NCBI GenBank assembly: GCA_903894755.1
Contig: CAITRH010000137.1
Location: 1-34,615 of the forward strand
Reading direction: 5' to 3'
Length of the DNA: 34,615 nucleotides
Source of the DNA: an uncultured delta proteobacterium
Lineage (GTDB): Bacteria > Myxococcota_A > Polyangia > Polyangiales > Polyangiaceae
Position 1 is the stretch's first letter. Each line of letters opens with the position of its first letter. Below the pieces are notes generated by a model. The model did no database searches. It was not told the DNA's origin and saw nothing but the letters and a program-made list of their open reading frames with translations. The position numbers and the translations under genes were made by a program. Shown here piece by piece: positions 8,044 to 16,229 of the stretch.

Positions 8044-10725
8044 GTGACCCGTCCCCAGACCTTCGGCAGTTATGAAATCCTTCACCGCATCAGTGCCGGC
8101 GGGATGGCCGAGGTGTTCCACGCGATCCACACGCCGACGGGCAAACACGTGGCGCTCAAGAGGATCCTTCCCGAGATCAGCGAGGACGAAGAGTTTATCA
8201 GGATGTTCGAAGATGAGGCCCGCATCGCCTCGAAGCTCGAACACCCGTACATCGCGCGTTGCCTCGACTACGGCAATGTCGACCAGGCCTGGTTCATCAG
8301 TTTCGAGTTTGTGGACGGCAAAGATCTACGCAGCCTCTTCGACCGCTCGGCCCGCTTGGGCGAGAAGATTCCGCTCTGGTTTGCCCTCTACGTGATCGTT
8401 CAGATAGGCGAGGGGCTCGCGTATGCCCACGCGCGTCGCGACGACCAGGGGTCGCCCGTCTCTATCGTGCATCGCGATATCAGCCCGCAAAATGTCATCG
8501 TTTCGTACGAAGGGGACGTCAAACTCATCGACTTTGGCATCGCCAAGGCCTCGGGCAAGTTGTCGCGGACTCAGGTGGGGACCATCAAGGGCAAGTTTGG
8601 TTACATGAGTCCCGAGCAGGTGTCGGGCGAGCCCATCGACCAGCGGACCGACATCTTTTCGCTTGGCATTTGCCTGTGGGAGCTCGTGACCCAGAAGCGT
8701 CTGTTTTCAGGTGAAAACGAGCTCGTGATGCTCGAACGCATGCGCACCTTCGATGTCGCGGTGCCGTCGCGCGAGGCTCCTGGGATTCCGCCCGACCTCG
8801 ATCGCGTGATCCTCAAGGCGCTCGCGAAGAGGCCGGATGATCGCTATCGGTCCGCAAAAGATTTCTATCGAGACCTGAACCAAGTGGCCCACGGCATGAA
8901 CCAGGTCGCAACCCGCGAGCAGATCGCACAGCACGTGCGCCGCCTGTTTCGCGAGGGACGCGATTCGGTGGCGGTGGGAAGCGGCTATCATGCCGCACCG
9001 TCAGAGGAAACCCATTCCATGGCAAAAGAAAAACCGCCCTTGCCGCCGCCGGGCCCGGCTTTCGATCGTCCAACCCCCGCCCCCGGATCCGACCTCGACG
9101 TGTTCGAGGGGCTAGGGAAAAAACCACTTCGTCCGCTCGCCCCCCCCGCCGCTCGTCCCCCCGCCGCTCGGCCACTCCCTCCGCCTGTCCCGCCCCCCCC
9201 CAGGTCGTTCCCACCGCCTCCACCGCCGCGGACCGACAAACGCACCCTTCCCGGAATGCAAGGGGGCGAGGCGCCTCCTCCTTCTAGATCCGGTCCTCCG
9301 CCCGCCGTGCGAGGGTCGCTCCCCCCCATCGTCGCGCCTCCTGCCCGTCCCGTTCCCCCTCCTCCTCCGCCTGCCCCTCCTGCCCCGCTGGCTTCCAAGC
9401 CCTTGGGCATGAACATGGACTGGGATGACGAGGAGGACGAAGCCACCCACGTGTTCGACAAGGTCGAAACCCGCTCACTCCAAACGATGGAGTTCGTCAA
9501 AGCCCCTCCCGCGCCCGCCGTCGTGCTTGGTCCGGAGGCTCCGAAGTCCGCGCCCATTGAACCTGTCCGCCCGCCTGCTGTGAGCCGTTTCGAGCCCACG
9601 GCGCTGCTAGTGACTCCGCGAAGTCGGACTTGGCTCTGGGCGACCTTGACCGCAGTGCTCTTGGCGGTGCTCGGTGCCGTGTTGGTCGTCTTGCTCCTGC
9701 CGAAGACGGGACGGGTCGTGGTGACCGTGACCGATGAGACCGGCGCGAGCCTGTCGCATGTCGAGATCTTCATCGACGGTCGCAAACACTGCGATAGCTC
9801 GCCTTGTATCCTCGAGCCGGTGACCTCCGGGTCCCACTTCGTGAAGGTCTTGGCCTTCGAAGGGACCAAAGAGCAGAGTCGAGAGCAGACCGTGACCGTC
9901 GAGGCCCGTCGCGATACCGCCGTTGCGTTCCGTCTCCCCATCGCCGCCAGACGTGCCCCGACAGGACTTCGCGTCGGTGGCACCCAGGCGGGAGTCAAGC
10001 TCGTCGTGGATGGCAAAGAAATCGGCCCGCTTCCCCAGGAGCTCACCGACCTCGCGCCAGGAGACCATGCCCTGCGCTTCTCGGGGGGCGACCGCTACCA
10101 GGCCATAGAACGTCAGGTGGTCGTGGTCCGCAACGAGATGCTGGACCTGGGAGCCATGACCCTCAAGGTGGTCAAAGGCAAAGCCAATATCGAGCTCGCG
10201 ACCCCCGGGGCGCGGGTGGTTTTGGTGTCGGGGGCCGATCGACGTGACCTTCCGAAGCTCCCCATCACCCTCGACATCGATACGTCGAAGGCCTGGTTTC
10301 TCGAGGCCACCAAGCTTGGCTACAACGACTTTCGCAAGGCCGTGGAGTTCGACGATGGCCAGGCAGAGAAGACGTTCCGTGTGGCGCTCGATCTGAAGGG
10401 AGTAGTCCCGGTGGTGTCCTTGGCTCCCGTGCCTACGGTCCCCGTGGCTCCGACGGTCCCGCCGACGGCTCCTCTGACGACCTCGGCCCCCACGGAGAGT
10501 GCGGCTCCGGTACGGTCCGAGGCCTTTCTCACGATGAACTCGATCCCCCCCTCGCAGGTGTACCTCGACAACCGTCTGCTCGGCATGACCCCGAAGATTG
10601 GGTATCCGGTGACCCCTGGCACCCACATCGTGAAGTTCGTCAATCTCGACCTCAACGTCACCAGGATCCTCACGGTTACCGTCGGACCTGGCGAGACCAA
10701 GCAAGCAATTGCGAAACTGAACTGA
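8044..10725 (+). CDS. transmembrane Ser/Thr protein kinase with PEGA-type extracytoplasmic domains
   Basis: The 893-aa protein begins with a complete Hanks-type kinase domain (about 8-275). It has glycine loop ISAGGMAEVF, Lys39 in VALKRIL, catalytic HRDISPQN (Asp145), DFGIAKA (Asp163) and the substrate segment GYMSPEQ. A proline-rich linker fills about 329-453, with PPPP runs. One membrane helix (about 529-552) precedes roughly 340 extracytoplasmic residues. These contain PEGA-like repeats (for example VEIFIDGRKHC, VKLVVDGKEIG and VYLDNRLLGMTP), which are beta modules found in myxobacterial surface proteins. The GTG at 8044 follows AGGA at 8030-8033, 10 nt upstream. The outer part may sense an envelope or sugar signal. 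Targets are unknown. Confidence 0.92.
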   Translation: MTRPQTFGSYEILHRISAGGMAEVFHAIHTPTGKHVALKRILPEISEDEEFIRMFEDEARIASKLEHPYIARCLDYGNVDQAWFISFEFVDGKDLRSLFDRSARLGEKIPLWFALYVIVQIGEGLAYAHARRDDQGSPVSIVHRDISPQNVIVSYEGDVKLIDFGIAKASGKLSRTQVGTIKGKFGYMSPEQVSGEPIDQRTDIFSLGICLWELVTQKRLFSGENELVMLERMRTFDVAVPSREAPGIPPDLDRVILKALAKRPDDRYRSAKDFYRDLNQVAHGMNQVATREQIAQHVRRLFREGRDSVAVGSGYHAAPSEETHSMAKEKPPLPPPGPAFDRPTPAPGSDLDVFEGLGKKPLRPLAPPAARPPAARPLPPPVPPPPRSFPPPPPPRTDKRTLPGMQGGEAPPPSRSGPPPAVRGSLPPIVAPPARPVPPPPPPAPPAPLASKPLGMNMDWDDEEDEATHVFDKVETRSLQTMEFVKAPPAPAVVLGPEAPKSAPIEPVRPPAVSRFEPTALLVTPRSRTWLWATLTAVLLAVLGAVLVVLLLPKTGRVVVTVTDETGASLSHVEIFIDGRKHCDSSPCILEPVTSGSHFVKVLAFEGTKEQSREQTVTVEARRDTAVAFRLPIAARRAPTGLRVGGTQAGVKLVVDGKEIGPLPQELTDLAPGDHALRFSGGDRYQAIERQVVVVRNEMLDLGAMTLKVVKGKANIELATPGARVVLVSGADRRDLPKLPITLDIDTSKAWFLEATKLGYNDFRKAVEFDDGQAEKTFRVALDLKGVVPVVSLAPVPTVPVAPTVPPTAPLTTSAPTESAAPVRSEAFLTMNSIPPSQVYLDNRLLGMTPKIGYPVTPGTHIVKFVNLDLNVTRILTVTVGPGETKQAIAKLN

Positions 10726-10788
10726 CCTCGCGTCCGGTCTGCGCTTTGCGTTTCTGCCGATGACGCTACACTGGCTCCTTGCAGCACC

Positions 10789-11838
10789 ATGTCTGACCTT
10801 AGTTCCCGAGCGCGCCAGGTTCTCTACCACGCCGTCACCGAATACGTAGCCACCGGCGAGCCGGTCGGGTCACGCACCCTTTCGAAAAAGTCCGGTCTAA
10901 ACCTATCGCCCGCAAGCATTCGCAACGTGCTGAGCGATCTCGAGGAGGCGGGCTATCTGCGCCAGCCTCACGCGAGCTCGGGACGGGTCCCGACGGACCG
11001 CGCCTTCCGGCTCTTCATCGACGCACTGATGAAGCTCCATGAGCTGTCCGATTCCGAGAGTGCGCTGATCCGCGAGCGCGTTTCGGCCCTCGTCGCAGGA
11101 CCGTCCTTTCTGCGCGAAACAGGAAAGTTCTTGAGTGAGCTCACCGGGACCGCAGCCGTGGTGATGGCACCGCGCGCCGAAACGCAGACGCTCACCACCA
11201 TGCGTTTCATTCGGGTTTCGAGCGAGCAGCTCTTGGCGGTCTTGGTGCTTGCGGACGGTACCGTGCAAAACCGCTTCTTGCAGGTGCAGTTGAGTGAAGA
11301 CGACCTGACACGGATCCACAATCTGCTCGACCAGGTCATCGAGGGGCGGACCCTTGGCGAGCTTCGAGACCTTTTTGCACGTCGTCTGTTTACCGAGTCT
11401 GTGCAACACGACCCAGTGCAACGTCGGGCCTTCGAGCTTGGCGACGAGGCCCTGTCAAGCGTGATGGGAGCTGCCAAAGACTTGGTGATCGAAGGCCACG
11501 ATCGTCTCCTCGACAAGCCGGAGTTCGCCGGGCCCGACGGGATGAAACAGGTGGTATCGGCGCTCGACGCCCGCGAAAAGCTCATGAAGCTACTCGACGC
11601 CACCCTCGAGGCCAAAGGGGGGACGGTCACCGTGGGGTTCGAAGCAGGAGAGCTCGGCGGAGGACAGCTTTCCATTGTAGGAGCCGCGTACAAAAATCAC
11701 GGCCAGACCGCAGGGAGCGTCGGGGTCATTGGTCCCACCCGAATGGACTACCCCAAGGTACTTCCGCTGGTCATGGCGACCGCACACGCAGTTGGCGAAA
11801 TGCTGGACCGTCCGAGCCGCAAGGGGCATGACCCGTGA
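10789..11838 (+). CDS. hrcA: heat-inducible transcription repressor HrcA
   Basis: This 349-aa protein is full length for HrcA. The N-terminal winged helix is clear (SRARQVLYHAVTEYVATGEP, then SPASIRNVLSDLEEAGYL, then SSGRVPTDRAFRLFID), followed by the GAF-like and dimerisation regions ending in IGPTRMDYPKVLPLV. HrcA represses groE and dnaK operons by binding CIRCE elements and responds to chaperonin load. The gene has 63 nt of space after the kinase. A weak TTGCGT-15-TACACT pair at 10746-10772 could be its own promoter, with almost no leader and no visible ribosome site. I see no CIRCE sequence near it and no grpE or dnaK follows, unlike many bacterial hrcA operons. Confidence 0.93.
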   Translation: MSDLSSRARQVLYHAVTEYVATGEPVGSRTLSKKSGLNLSPASIRNVLSDLEEAGYLRQPHASSGRVPTDRAFRLFIDALMKLHELSDSESALIRERVSALVAGPSFLRETGKFLSELTGTAAVVMAPRAETQTLTTMRFIRVSSEQLLAVLVLADGTVQNRFLQVQLSEDDLTRIHNLLDQVIEGRTLGELRDLFARRLFTESVQHDPVQRRAFELGDEALSSVMGAAKDLVIEGHDRLLDKPEFAGPDGMKQVVSALDAREKLMKLLDATLEAKGGTVTVGFEAGELGGGQLSIVGAAYKNHGQTAGSVGVIGPTRMDYPKVLPLVMATAHAVGEMLDRPSRKGHDP

Positions 11839-12062
11839 GTTGGGCGTCAGGGCTAAGCGCGTGGCTTGAAATCGGATTGAATGACTTCTCCAAACAAACC
11901 ATTCTGCGCGTGGCACCCGCAGCAAGAGAAGCCTTGCAGACACGGGCAGTGTCTGCATTGGTCCTGTTGGGTAGAAGCCTCCTGGCAGGGCCGCTGCAAC
12001 ACCTCTGGACCATCCCACTCGTCGCTGCCGAGTTTGACCCTCTTCATCCGGTCAGTGAGTGA
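11835..12062 (+). CDS. possible small protein coupled to hrcA (uncertain)
   Basis: A 75-codon frame begins with GTG overlapping the hrcA stop as GTGA. Its product would have an amphipathic middle (REALQTRAVSALVLLGRSLL). About 60% of third codon positions are G or C, lower than expected for genes here. The overlap alone is weak evidence, because GTGA arises whenever the last codon ends in GTG-like context. It lies opposite another candidate frame (11853-12218, minus); probably at most one of the two is real. I recognise no family. Confidence 0.2.
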   Translation: MSWASGLSAWLEIGLNDFSKQTILRVAPAAREALQTRAVSALVLLGRSLLAGPLQHLWTIPLVAAEFDPLHPVSE

Positions 12063-12214
12063 GTCGGCTCTTCCGCCACGAGGTACCGGGAGTGTCCAAG
12101 GACTTCCGACGCGAGCTACTAGCTGGTAACTGCCTCCTCCGCGGTCCACTTGCACTCGGAACGTTCTGTACGAAGGACAACCCGACAATTTGTTATTGCG
12201 TCTCGACCCCGCAA
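11839..12214. other. 376-bp convergent gap between hrcA and the synthase operon
   Basis: No gene of recognisable family is present. The gap holds one perfect hairpin (11936-11956) and two overlapping low-confidence frames on opposite strands. It is where transcripts of hrcA and of the 12-gene operon should end, but I see no hairpin followed by a T-run for either strand. Confidence 0.6.
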
Positions 12215-12218
12215 TCAC
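11853..12218 (-). CDS. possible Cys-rich small protein at the operon end (uncertain)
   Basis: A 121-codon frame begins with GTG at 12218, overlapping the stop of the membrane-fusion gene as GTGA. An internal ATG at 12047 would give 64 aa. The C-terminal third is rich in cysteine (QCRHCPCLQGFSCCGCH: eight Cys in about 30 residues, counting an earlier one), which could bind metal or be a ribosomal-peptide core. The first 57 codons have near-random third positions, while the part after the internal ATG has about 70% G or C there. I cannot tell a real gene from an open frame by chance; the cysteine cluster overlaps the hairpin sequence. Confidence 0.25.
   Translation of the reverse strand: MIAGSRRNNKLSGCPSYRTFRVQVDRGGGSYQLVARVGSPWTLPVPRGGRADSLTDRMKRVKLGSDEWDGPEVLQRPCQEASTQQDQCRHCPCLQGFSCCGCHAQNGLFGEVIQSDFKPRA
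11936..11956. terminator. perfect 8-bp hairpin in the convergent gap
   Basis: GCAGACAC (11936-11943), loop GGGCA, then GTGTCTGC (11949-11956). It is symmetric and could act on transcripts from both sides, about 100 nt after hrcA and about 260 nt after the operon's last recognised gene. No T-run follows in either direction, so it is not a classical intrinsic terminator. Confidence 0.4.
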
Positions 12219-13429
12219 TCCAGTACAACCCGATCGCCCTCCTTCAGACCCAACACCTCCACGAACTCCGCATCGGCCACGCCAAGACGCACTGCCTTCG
12301 CCCGACGAAACACCCCATCGGCCAGCTCCACATCTACGCCCCCATTGCGAACATGCACTGCGCGCCGCGGAAGCCTCGCTCCCACCGACCGCGACGGCAA
12401 CTCGATGCTAGCCTCCAGCCGCTGGCCCAGAGGAAGCCATAGCCTTGGAGTCCCATCCCACTCGACCCACACACTCCGCACCAACCCGTCCGCACGCACT
12501 GTCGATGGGTCACTCCCAATGCTTCGACGCTCACACTTGGCTCCGAGACGCGCCACCCGACCTGTCCCCACTGGCTCGCCATTGCTCCGAACTGTCACTT
12601 GCAGCCCAAGAGCCACCCGCGCCATGTCCGGCTCCTCAAGCTCCACACGCACTTCAGTCCGCGTCACATCCGCAATCTCGAACAACGGAAGCGAGGTAGT
12701 GTCGAGAATCCCATTGACTGTGTCCCCGGGATCGGCACGCCGCGTCAGTACGACCCCTCGGATCGGAGACGTGAGCTGCGACCGCTCCACCTCGCGCTTG
12801 GCCATCTTCACCAGTGCTTCCGCCGCAAGGAGCTGCTGACGTACCATGCGCACGTCCTCCGGTCGTCCACCCGCCCTGCCAAGACGCAGACGAGCCTGGG
12901 CAGCGTCAAACAACGCGCGCGTCTGCTCGGCCCGGCGCTTGGCACGATTGCGAGGCTCCTCCGAAATGGTGTGGCTGTCGAAAAGCTGCTGCTGCCGTTC
13001 TGCGTCCTCCGCTGCCAGCTCGGACTCGGCCTTCGCAGCACGACCCGATGCCTCCAGCTCCACGATTTCCTCAGGACGAACCCCCTGGATCACTGCCCTC
13101 GCACGAGCCTCTAATGCGTGCAGATCAGCCTCCCGCCTCCGCAGTTCCTCGTCAAGTGCAGCCCCCGTTCCAATTTCAGCCACAAGCTGCCCCGCCTCCA
13201 CTGCATCCCCCTCACGTACCAACACCCGCGTCACACGCCCCTCCACAGTAGACCGCAGCTCCGCAACGCCGTCGATCGCTACTAGCGTCGCTCGCGCCAC
13301 AATGCGCTCCGTCATGGTTCCCGACGAGACAGCAACAGTCTGCGCCGCACTGCGCCTGTAAAACCAGCTCCCCGCCACCGCAACTGCCAGCGTAAGAGCG
13401 ACCGAGCCCGCAACTATCCCCTTGTTCAT
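12215..13429 (-). CDS. periplasmic membrane-fusion protein of the ABC exporter (HlyD/DevB type)
   Basis: This 404-aa protein has one N-terminal membrane anchor (about 5-25, GIVAGSVALTLAVAVAGSWF). A biotinyl-lipoyl half (VEGRVTRVLVREGDAVEAGQLVAEI) follows, then a long helical hairpin of about 120 residues, the second lipoyl half (SPIRGVVLTRRADPGDTV) and a beta-barrel region. It should bridge the inner-membrane ABC complex to an outer-membrane channel. Its ATG overlaps the ATPase stop as ATGA. In DevBCA of heterocyst-forming cyanobacteria the homologous subunit works with a TolC-like protein to export glycolipids. No TolC gene is present here, so that partner must be elsewhere. Confidence 0.9.
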   Translation of the reverse strand: MNKGIVAGSVALTLAVAVAGSWFYRRSAAQTVAVSSGTMTERIVARATLVAIDGVAELRSTVEGRVTRVLVREGDAVEAGQLVAEIGTGAALDEELRRREADLHALEARARAVIQGVRPEEIVELEASGRAAKAESELAAEDAERQQQLFDSHTISEEPRNRAKRRAEQTRALFDAAQARLRLGRAGGRPEDVRMVRQQLLAAEALVKMAKREVERSQLTSPIRGVVLTRRADPGDTVNGILDTTSLPLFEIADVTRTEVRVELEEPDMARVALGLQVTVRSNGEPVGTGRVARLGAKCERRSIGSDPSTVRADGLVRSVWVEWDGTPRLWLPLGQRLEASIELPSRSVGARLPRRAVHVRNGGVDVELADGVFRRAKAVRLGVADAEFVEVLGLKEGDRVVLE

Positions 13430-14184
13430 GGCAACTTCCCCTGATCCTGCGATGCGCGAATGTCAAACCTCGACGATGTCCAATGGCGATTGGGCGCGCG
13501 ATCTGCCGCCAGCTCCCCGTCTTCGAGCTCCACCACCCGATCGGCAAAGCGCTCGAGCCGATGATCGTGCGTCACAATGAGCACTGCGCTGGAAGACGTA
13601 ACATGATCGCGCAGGATCTCCATCACACTCAACGCCGTCTGCCCATCAAGAGCCCCAGTCACCTCATCGCCGACGATCACCCTGGGTTTGGACGCAAGCG
13701 CCCTCGCAATGGCCACACGCTGCTTCTGGCCCCCAGACAGTTCCCCGGGACGATGCTTCATGCGGTCTGCAAGCCCCACCCGACCCAATGCGTCTTCTGC
13801 TCGCTTGCGCGCTTCCCCGGCTGCCATCCCCTTGAGCCGCAAGACCTCCATCACATTGTCTCGCGCAGTCAGCGCGGGAAACAAATTGTAGGTCTGAAAG
13901 ATAAACCCGAGCTCGCGACGGCGAACCGCCGACACCTGCCCGTCCCCAAGCTCGCTGATCGGCTCGCCACAAAGCTCCACTTTCCCAGAGCTTGGCCGAA
14001 GGAGCCCAGTGAGAATAGAGATCAACGTTGTCTTGCCCGATCCAGAGGGCCCCATCAGGAGCGTAAGCTGACCAGCATGCACAGAGAGCGTGACCCCATG
14101 CAATACAGGTACCTGCAAAGCCCCGTCTTCAAAAGTCTTGCGCACATCCCATGCCCGCAGAAGCACCGAGAGCTCGCTCGTCAC
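13426..14184 (-). CDS. ABC exporter ATPase (DevA/MacB/LolD type)
   Basis: From the GTG at 14184, which overlaps the permease stop as GTGA, the protein is 252 aa. It has Walker A GPSGSGKTT, the Q-loop in FIFQTYNLFPALTA, signature LSGGQKQRVAIARAL, Walker B VIVGDEVTGALD and the switch His in VTHDHRL. It powers the permease encoded just upstream. The Walker B region reads D-E-V-T where D-E-P-T is usual; the catalytic Glu is kept, so activity is expected. The frame is open to 14421, but that part overlaps the permease and is not needed. The closest functional models are exporters of lipids and lipoproteins. Confidence 0.92.
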   Translation of the reverse strand: MTSELSVLLRAWDVRKTFEDGALQVPVLHGVTLSVHAGQLTLLMGPSGSGKTTLISILTGLLRPSSGKVELCGEPISELGDGQVSAVRRRELGFIFQTYNLFPALTARDNVMEVLRLKGMAAGEARKRAEDALGRVGLADRMKHRPGELSGGQKQRVAIARALASKPRVIVGDEVTGALDGQTALSVMEILRDHVTSSSAVLIVTHDHRLERFADRVVELEDGELAADRAPNRHWTSSRFDIRASQDQGKLP

Positions 14185-15305
14185 TTGAACACCTCGGCAG
14201 CCTGGAGCTTCAATACCTTGCGGATACTCATAAAGCTCGCAGCCACGCACATCAGAATCACGGCTCCTAGCCCCACTGCCATGACCGAGGACGACAGCAC
14301 GATAGTGAGTCCTCCAGCGGCCGCCGCCCCGGTTGTCATGAACGCAATGACAGACCCCAGGGTACTGCCGATCAGCGCGAGAAATCCCGCCTGCCACCCC
14401 ACGAATCGAACCAACTCCCACGAGGTCGCCCCAAGCGCCTTCAGTGTCGCCAGCTCCCGCTCGTAGTCTTTGGTCATGGTGTACAATGTCTGCCCCACTA
14501 CGACCACCCCCACAATGAGACCGAGCAAGGCACTGAAGCCAAGCGCCGGTCCCACACCGGAGCCACCGATCCAGTAGTTCTGCGTCATGGTCACGAAGTC
14601 TTCTCGACGTACCGCCATAAGCTGCGGATTCCGTTGAATGTCCCCCATGACCTGCTCCGCACAGGCAGGATCCTTAAGATCGACAACCCAGTAGTTCGCC
14701 TCGCCGTCCCCAAGCCCCGCCATTCTCCTGGCATCCCGTATGTTGGTGAACACGAATGGAAGCAGCGTGAAGGACCGTACGCCTTGCGTGATCCCCGCAA
14801 TCTCGGCCCGCTGCCCCCCAATGTCGAGACGCGCGCCGATGGGATCCCCCTGGATCTGCAGCTTGCCAAGATCGAACGCGTCCACTGCAACACGCCCAGG
14901 CCCCTCGAGATCGCTGGGAAGCCCCCGCTCTAGCTCCCAAGGCATGATAGGCCCCCGTCCCCGCTCAACCCCCACCACACGCACACTGTCTCGGGTCCCA
15001 CCAGCCTTGCGAATGAAGGACCACACAAAGACCAGCGGACGCACGTCGGACACACATGGATGCGCCCCCACCGCCGAACGTGTCCCAGATGACAAGATCT
15101 CCACGCTGTCGAGGACCTCTGTACCTCGTGGCATCACCCACACGTCGCCCCCCATGTGGGTGATGGTTGCTGACGAAATCGTCAGAAATCCCGCATACAC
15201 CCCCATTTGTAACAGCACCAGCACCGCGGCAAAGGTCACCCCTGCAATGGACGCCACAAGCTTGCTGCGATCGTGGATCAGTGACAATAGCGCTATGCGT
15301 CGCAT
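14181..15305 (-). CDS. ABC exporter permease (DevC/FtsX type)
   Basis: This 374-aa protein has one N-terminal membrane helix (about 16-38), a periplasmic domain of about 220 residues, then three helices in the C-terminal FtsX-like domain (from about 255). The coupling segment YERELATLKALGAT is typical of this family. The periplasmic part contains MGGDVWVMPRGTEVLDS, which resembles DevC-type permeases. It forms a DevCAB set with the following ATPase and membrane-fusion genes. Four nt overlap with the ATPase start. MacB-like permeases move substrates from the outer leaflet or periplasm to the outside, which fits a lipid product. Confidence 0.88.
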   Translation of the reverse strand: MRRIALLSLIHDRSKLVASIAGVTFAAVLVLLQMGVYAGFLTISSATITHMGGDVWVMPRGTEVLDSVEILSSGTRSAVGAHPCVSDVRPLVFVWSFIRKAGGTRDSVRVVGVERGRGPIMPWELERGLPSDLEGPGRVAVDAFDLGKLQIQGDPIGARLDIGGQRAEIAGITQGVRSFTLLPFVFTNIRDARRMAGLGDGEANYWVVDLKDPACAEQVMGDIQRNPQLMAVRREDFVTMTQNYWIGGSGVGPALGFSALLGLIVGVVVVGQTLYTMTKDYERELATLKALGATSWELVRFVGWQAGFLALIGSTLGSVIAFMTTGAAAAGGLTIVLSSSVMAVGLGAVILMCVAASFMSIRKVLKLQAAEVFK

Positions 15306-15314
15306 GCTCCCGGC

Positions 15315-16226
15315 TCACCCCACGGACCAGGACAGGCGGTTCACTCCAAACGCCTGCACGCAAAGGCTCACGTAAAACCCTACGAGAAACAGTGTCGCCA
15401 ATGGCTTAAGCTTGCACCGCTCCGCTCGCTCCCGCAAAAACCGACGCAGCCCCAACACCGCTGCCACCAGCGCCGCAAGCACCAACGACGCCCCCCAGAG
15501 CGGCGCACCACGCTCCAAAAAAAGATGCACCACCAGCCCGCACGCCACCAACGCGCAGCCAAACGCAGCACCAATGGCCGCGTGAGGACCCAGCTCCCTC
15601 GAATACAGCCGCTCCGTAGCCTCGGTCAGGTGCGGCCACGCTATCTTCCGAGACAGCTCATAGTGCAGAAAAGCAAAGGCAAAGGCCACCACAAGAAGCC
15701 CTCCCGGCGTCCCCAAGGAAACACTATGGGTCTGCGACGCCAAGACACATGTGTAAACGCTCAGTGCCACATTCACCGGATAGGTCACAAGCAGGTTGAC
15801 CATCATCCCGTCGCGCACCCGAGTCGACACCCGCTCCAGCCACACGAGCAATACGCCCCACCCCATGTCGGCCAACACAATCCCCGCAAGCTTCCATGAC
15901 ACCCATGCGTTCACTGCCACGACCAGAACCGCAGTCACCGCCATGTACCCCCAGAGCTGACGCAAGGTCACGACCCCCTGCACCAGGGGACGGTCCGGAT
16001 TGTACACGCGGTCGTAGTCAAGGTCCTTCCACTCGTCGACCGCGCGCAAGAAAAACAACGTCATAAACAGCGTAAGGACCCCAAGCATCGTGTGCAGACC
16101 TAGTTTCCAACGCTCCGCTCCCGACAGGAACACAAAGGCCCCTTCCAGCCCAAGGAACCACGCGGCCGCATACGCCAGGTGAAGCCCCGGCGCGTAGACA
16201 TCCTTTACGAACCTTGTCAGGGCCAT
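15315..16226 (-). CDS. UbiA-superfamily membrane prenyltransferase-like protein
   Basis: This 303-aa protein has about eight to nine membrane helices. The first Asp-rich motif is present in variant form: AVDEWKDLDYDRVYNPDRP (Asp63, Asp67, Asp69, Asp71, then N-P-D-R-P), matching the N-D-x-x-D-x-x-x-D...NPxRP pattern of UbiA enzymes. These attach prenyl or similar chains to aromatic or sugar acceptors. The second Asp-rich motif is not obvious: SRKIAWPHLTEATERLYSRELG occupies its place with Glu but no Asp pair. The ATG at 16226 is 3 nt after the preceding stop and has GGAGG 7 nt upstream. It may join an isoprenoid to the synthase product, but the weak second motif leaves catalysis open. Confidence 0.8.
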   Translation of the reverse strand: MALTRFVKDVYAPGLHLAYAAAWFLGLEGAFVFLSGAERWKLGLHTMLGVLTLFMTLFFLRAVDEWKDLDYDRVYNPDRPLVQGVVTLRQLWGYMAVTAVLVVAVNAWVSWKLAGIVLADMGWGVLLVWLERVSTRVRDGMMVNLLVTYPVNVALSVYTCVLASQTHSVSLGTPGGLLVVAFAFAFLHYELSRKIAWPHLTEATERLYSRELGPHAAIGAAFGCALVACGLVVHLFLERGAPLWGASLVLAALVAAVLGLRRFLRERAERCKLKPLATLFLVGFYVSLCVQAFGVNRLSWSVG

Positions 16227-16229
16227 CGT

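Noticed and set aside
8020-8044. sigma-54 promoter before the kinase (TTGGCAT...TTTGT)
   Set aside because: The spacing and the -12 element do not fit TGGCAC-N5-TTGCA.
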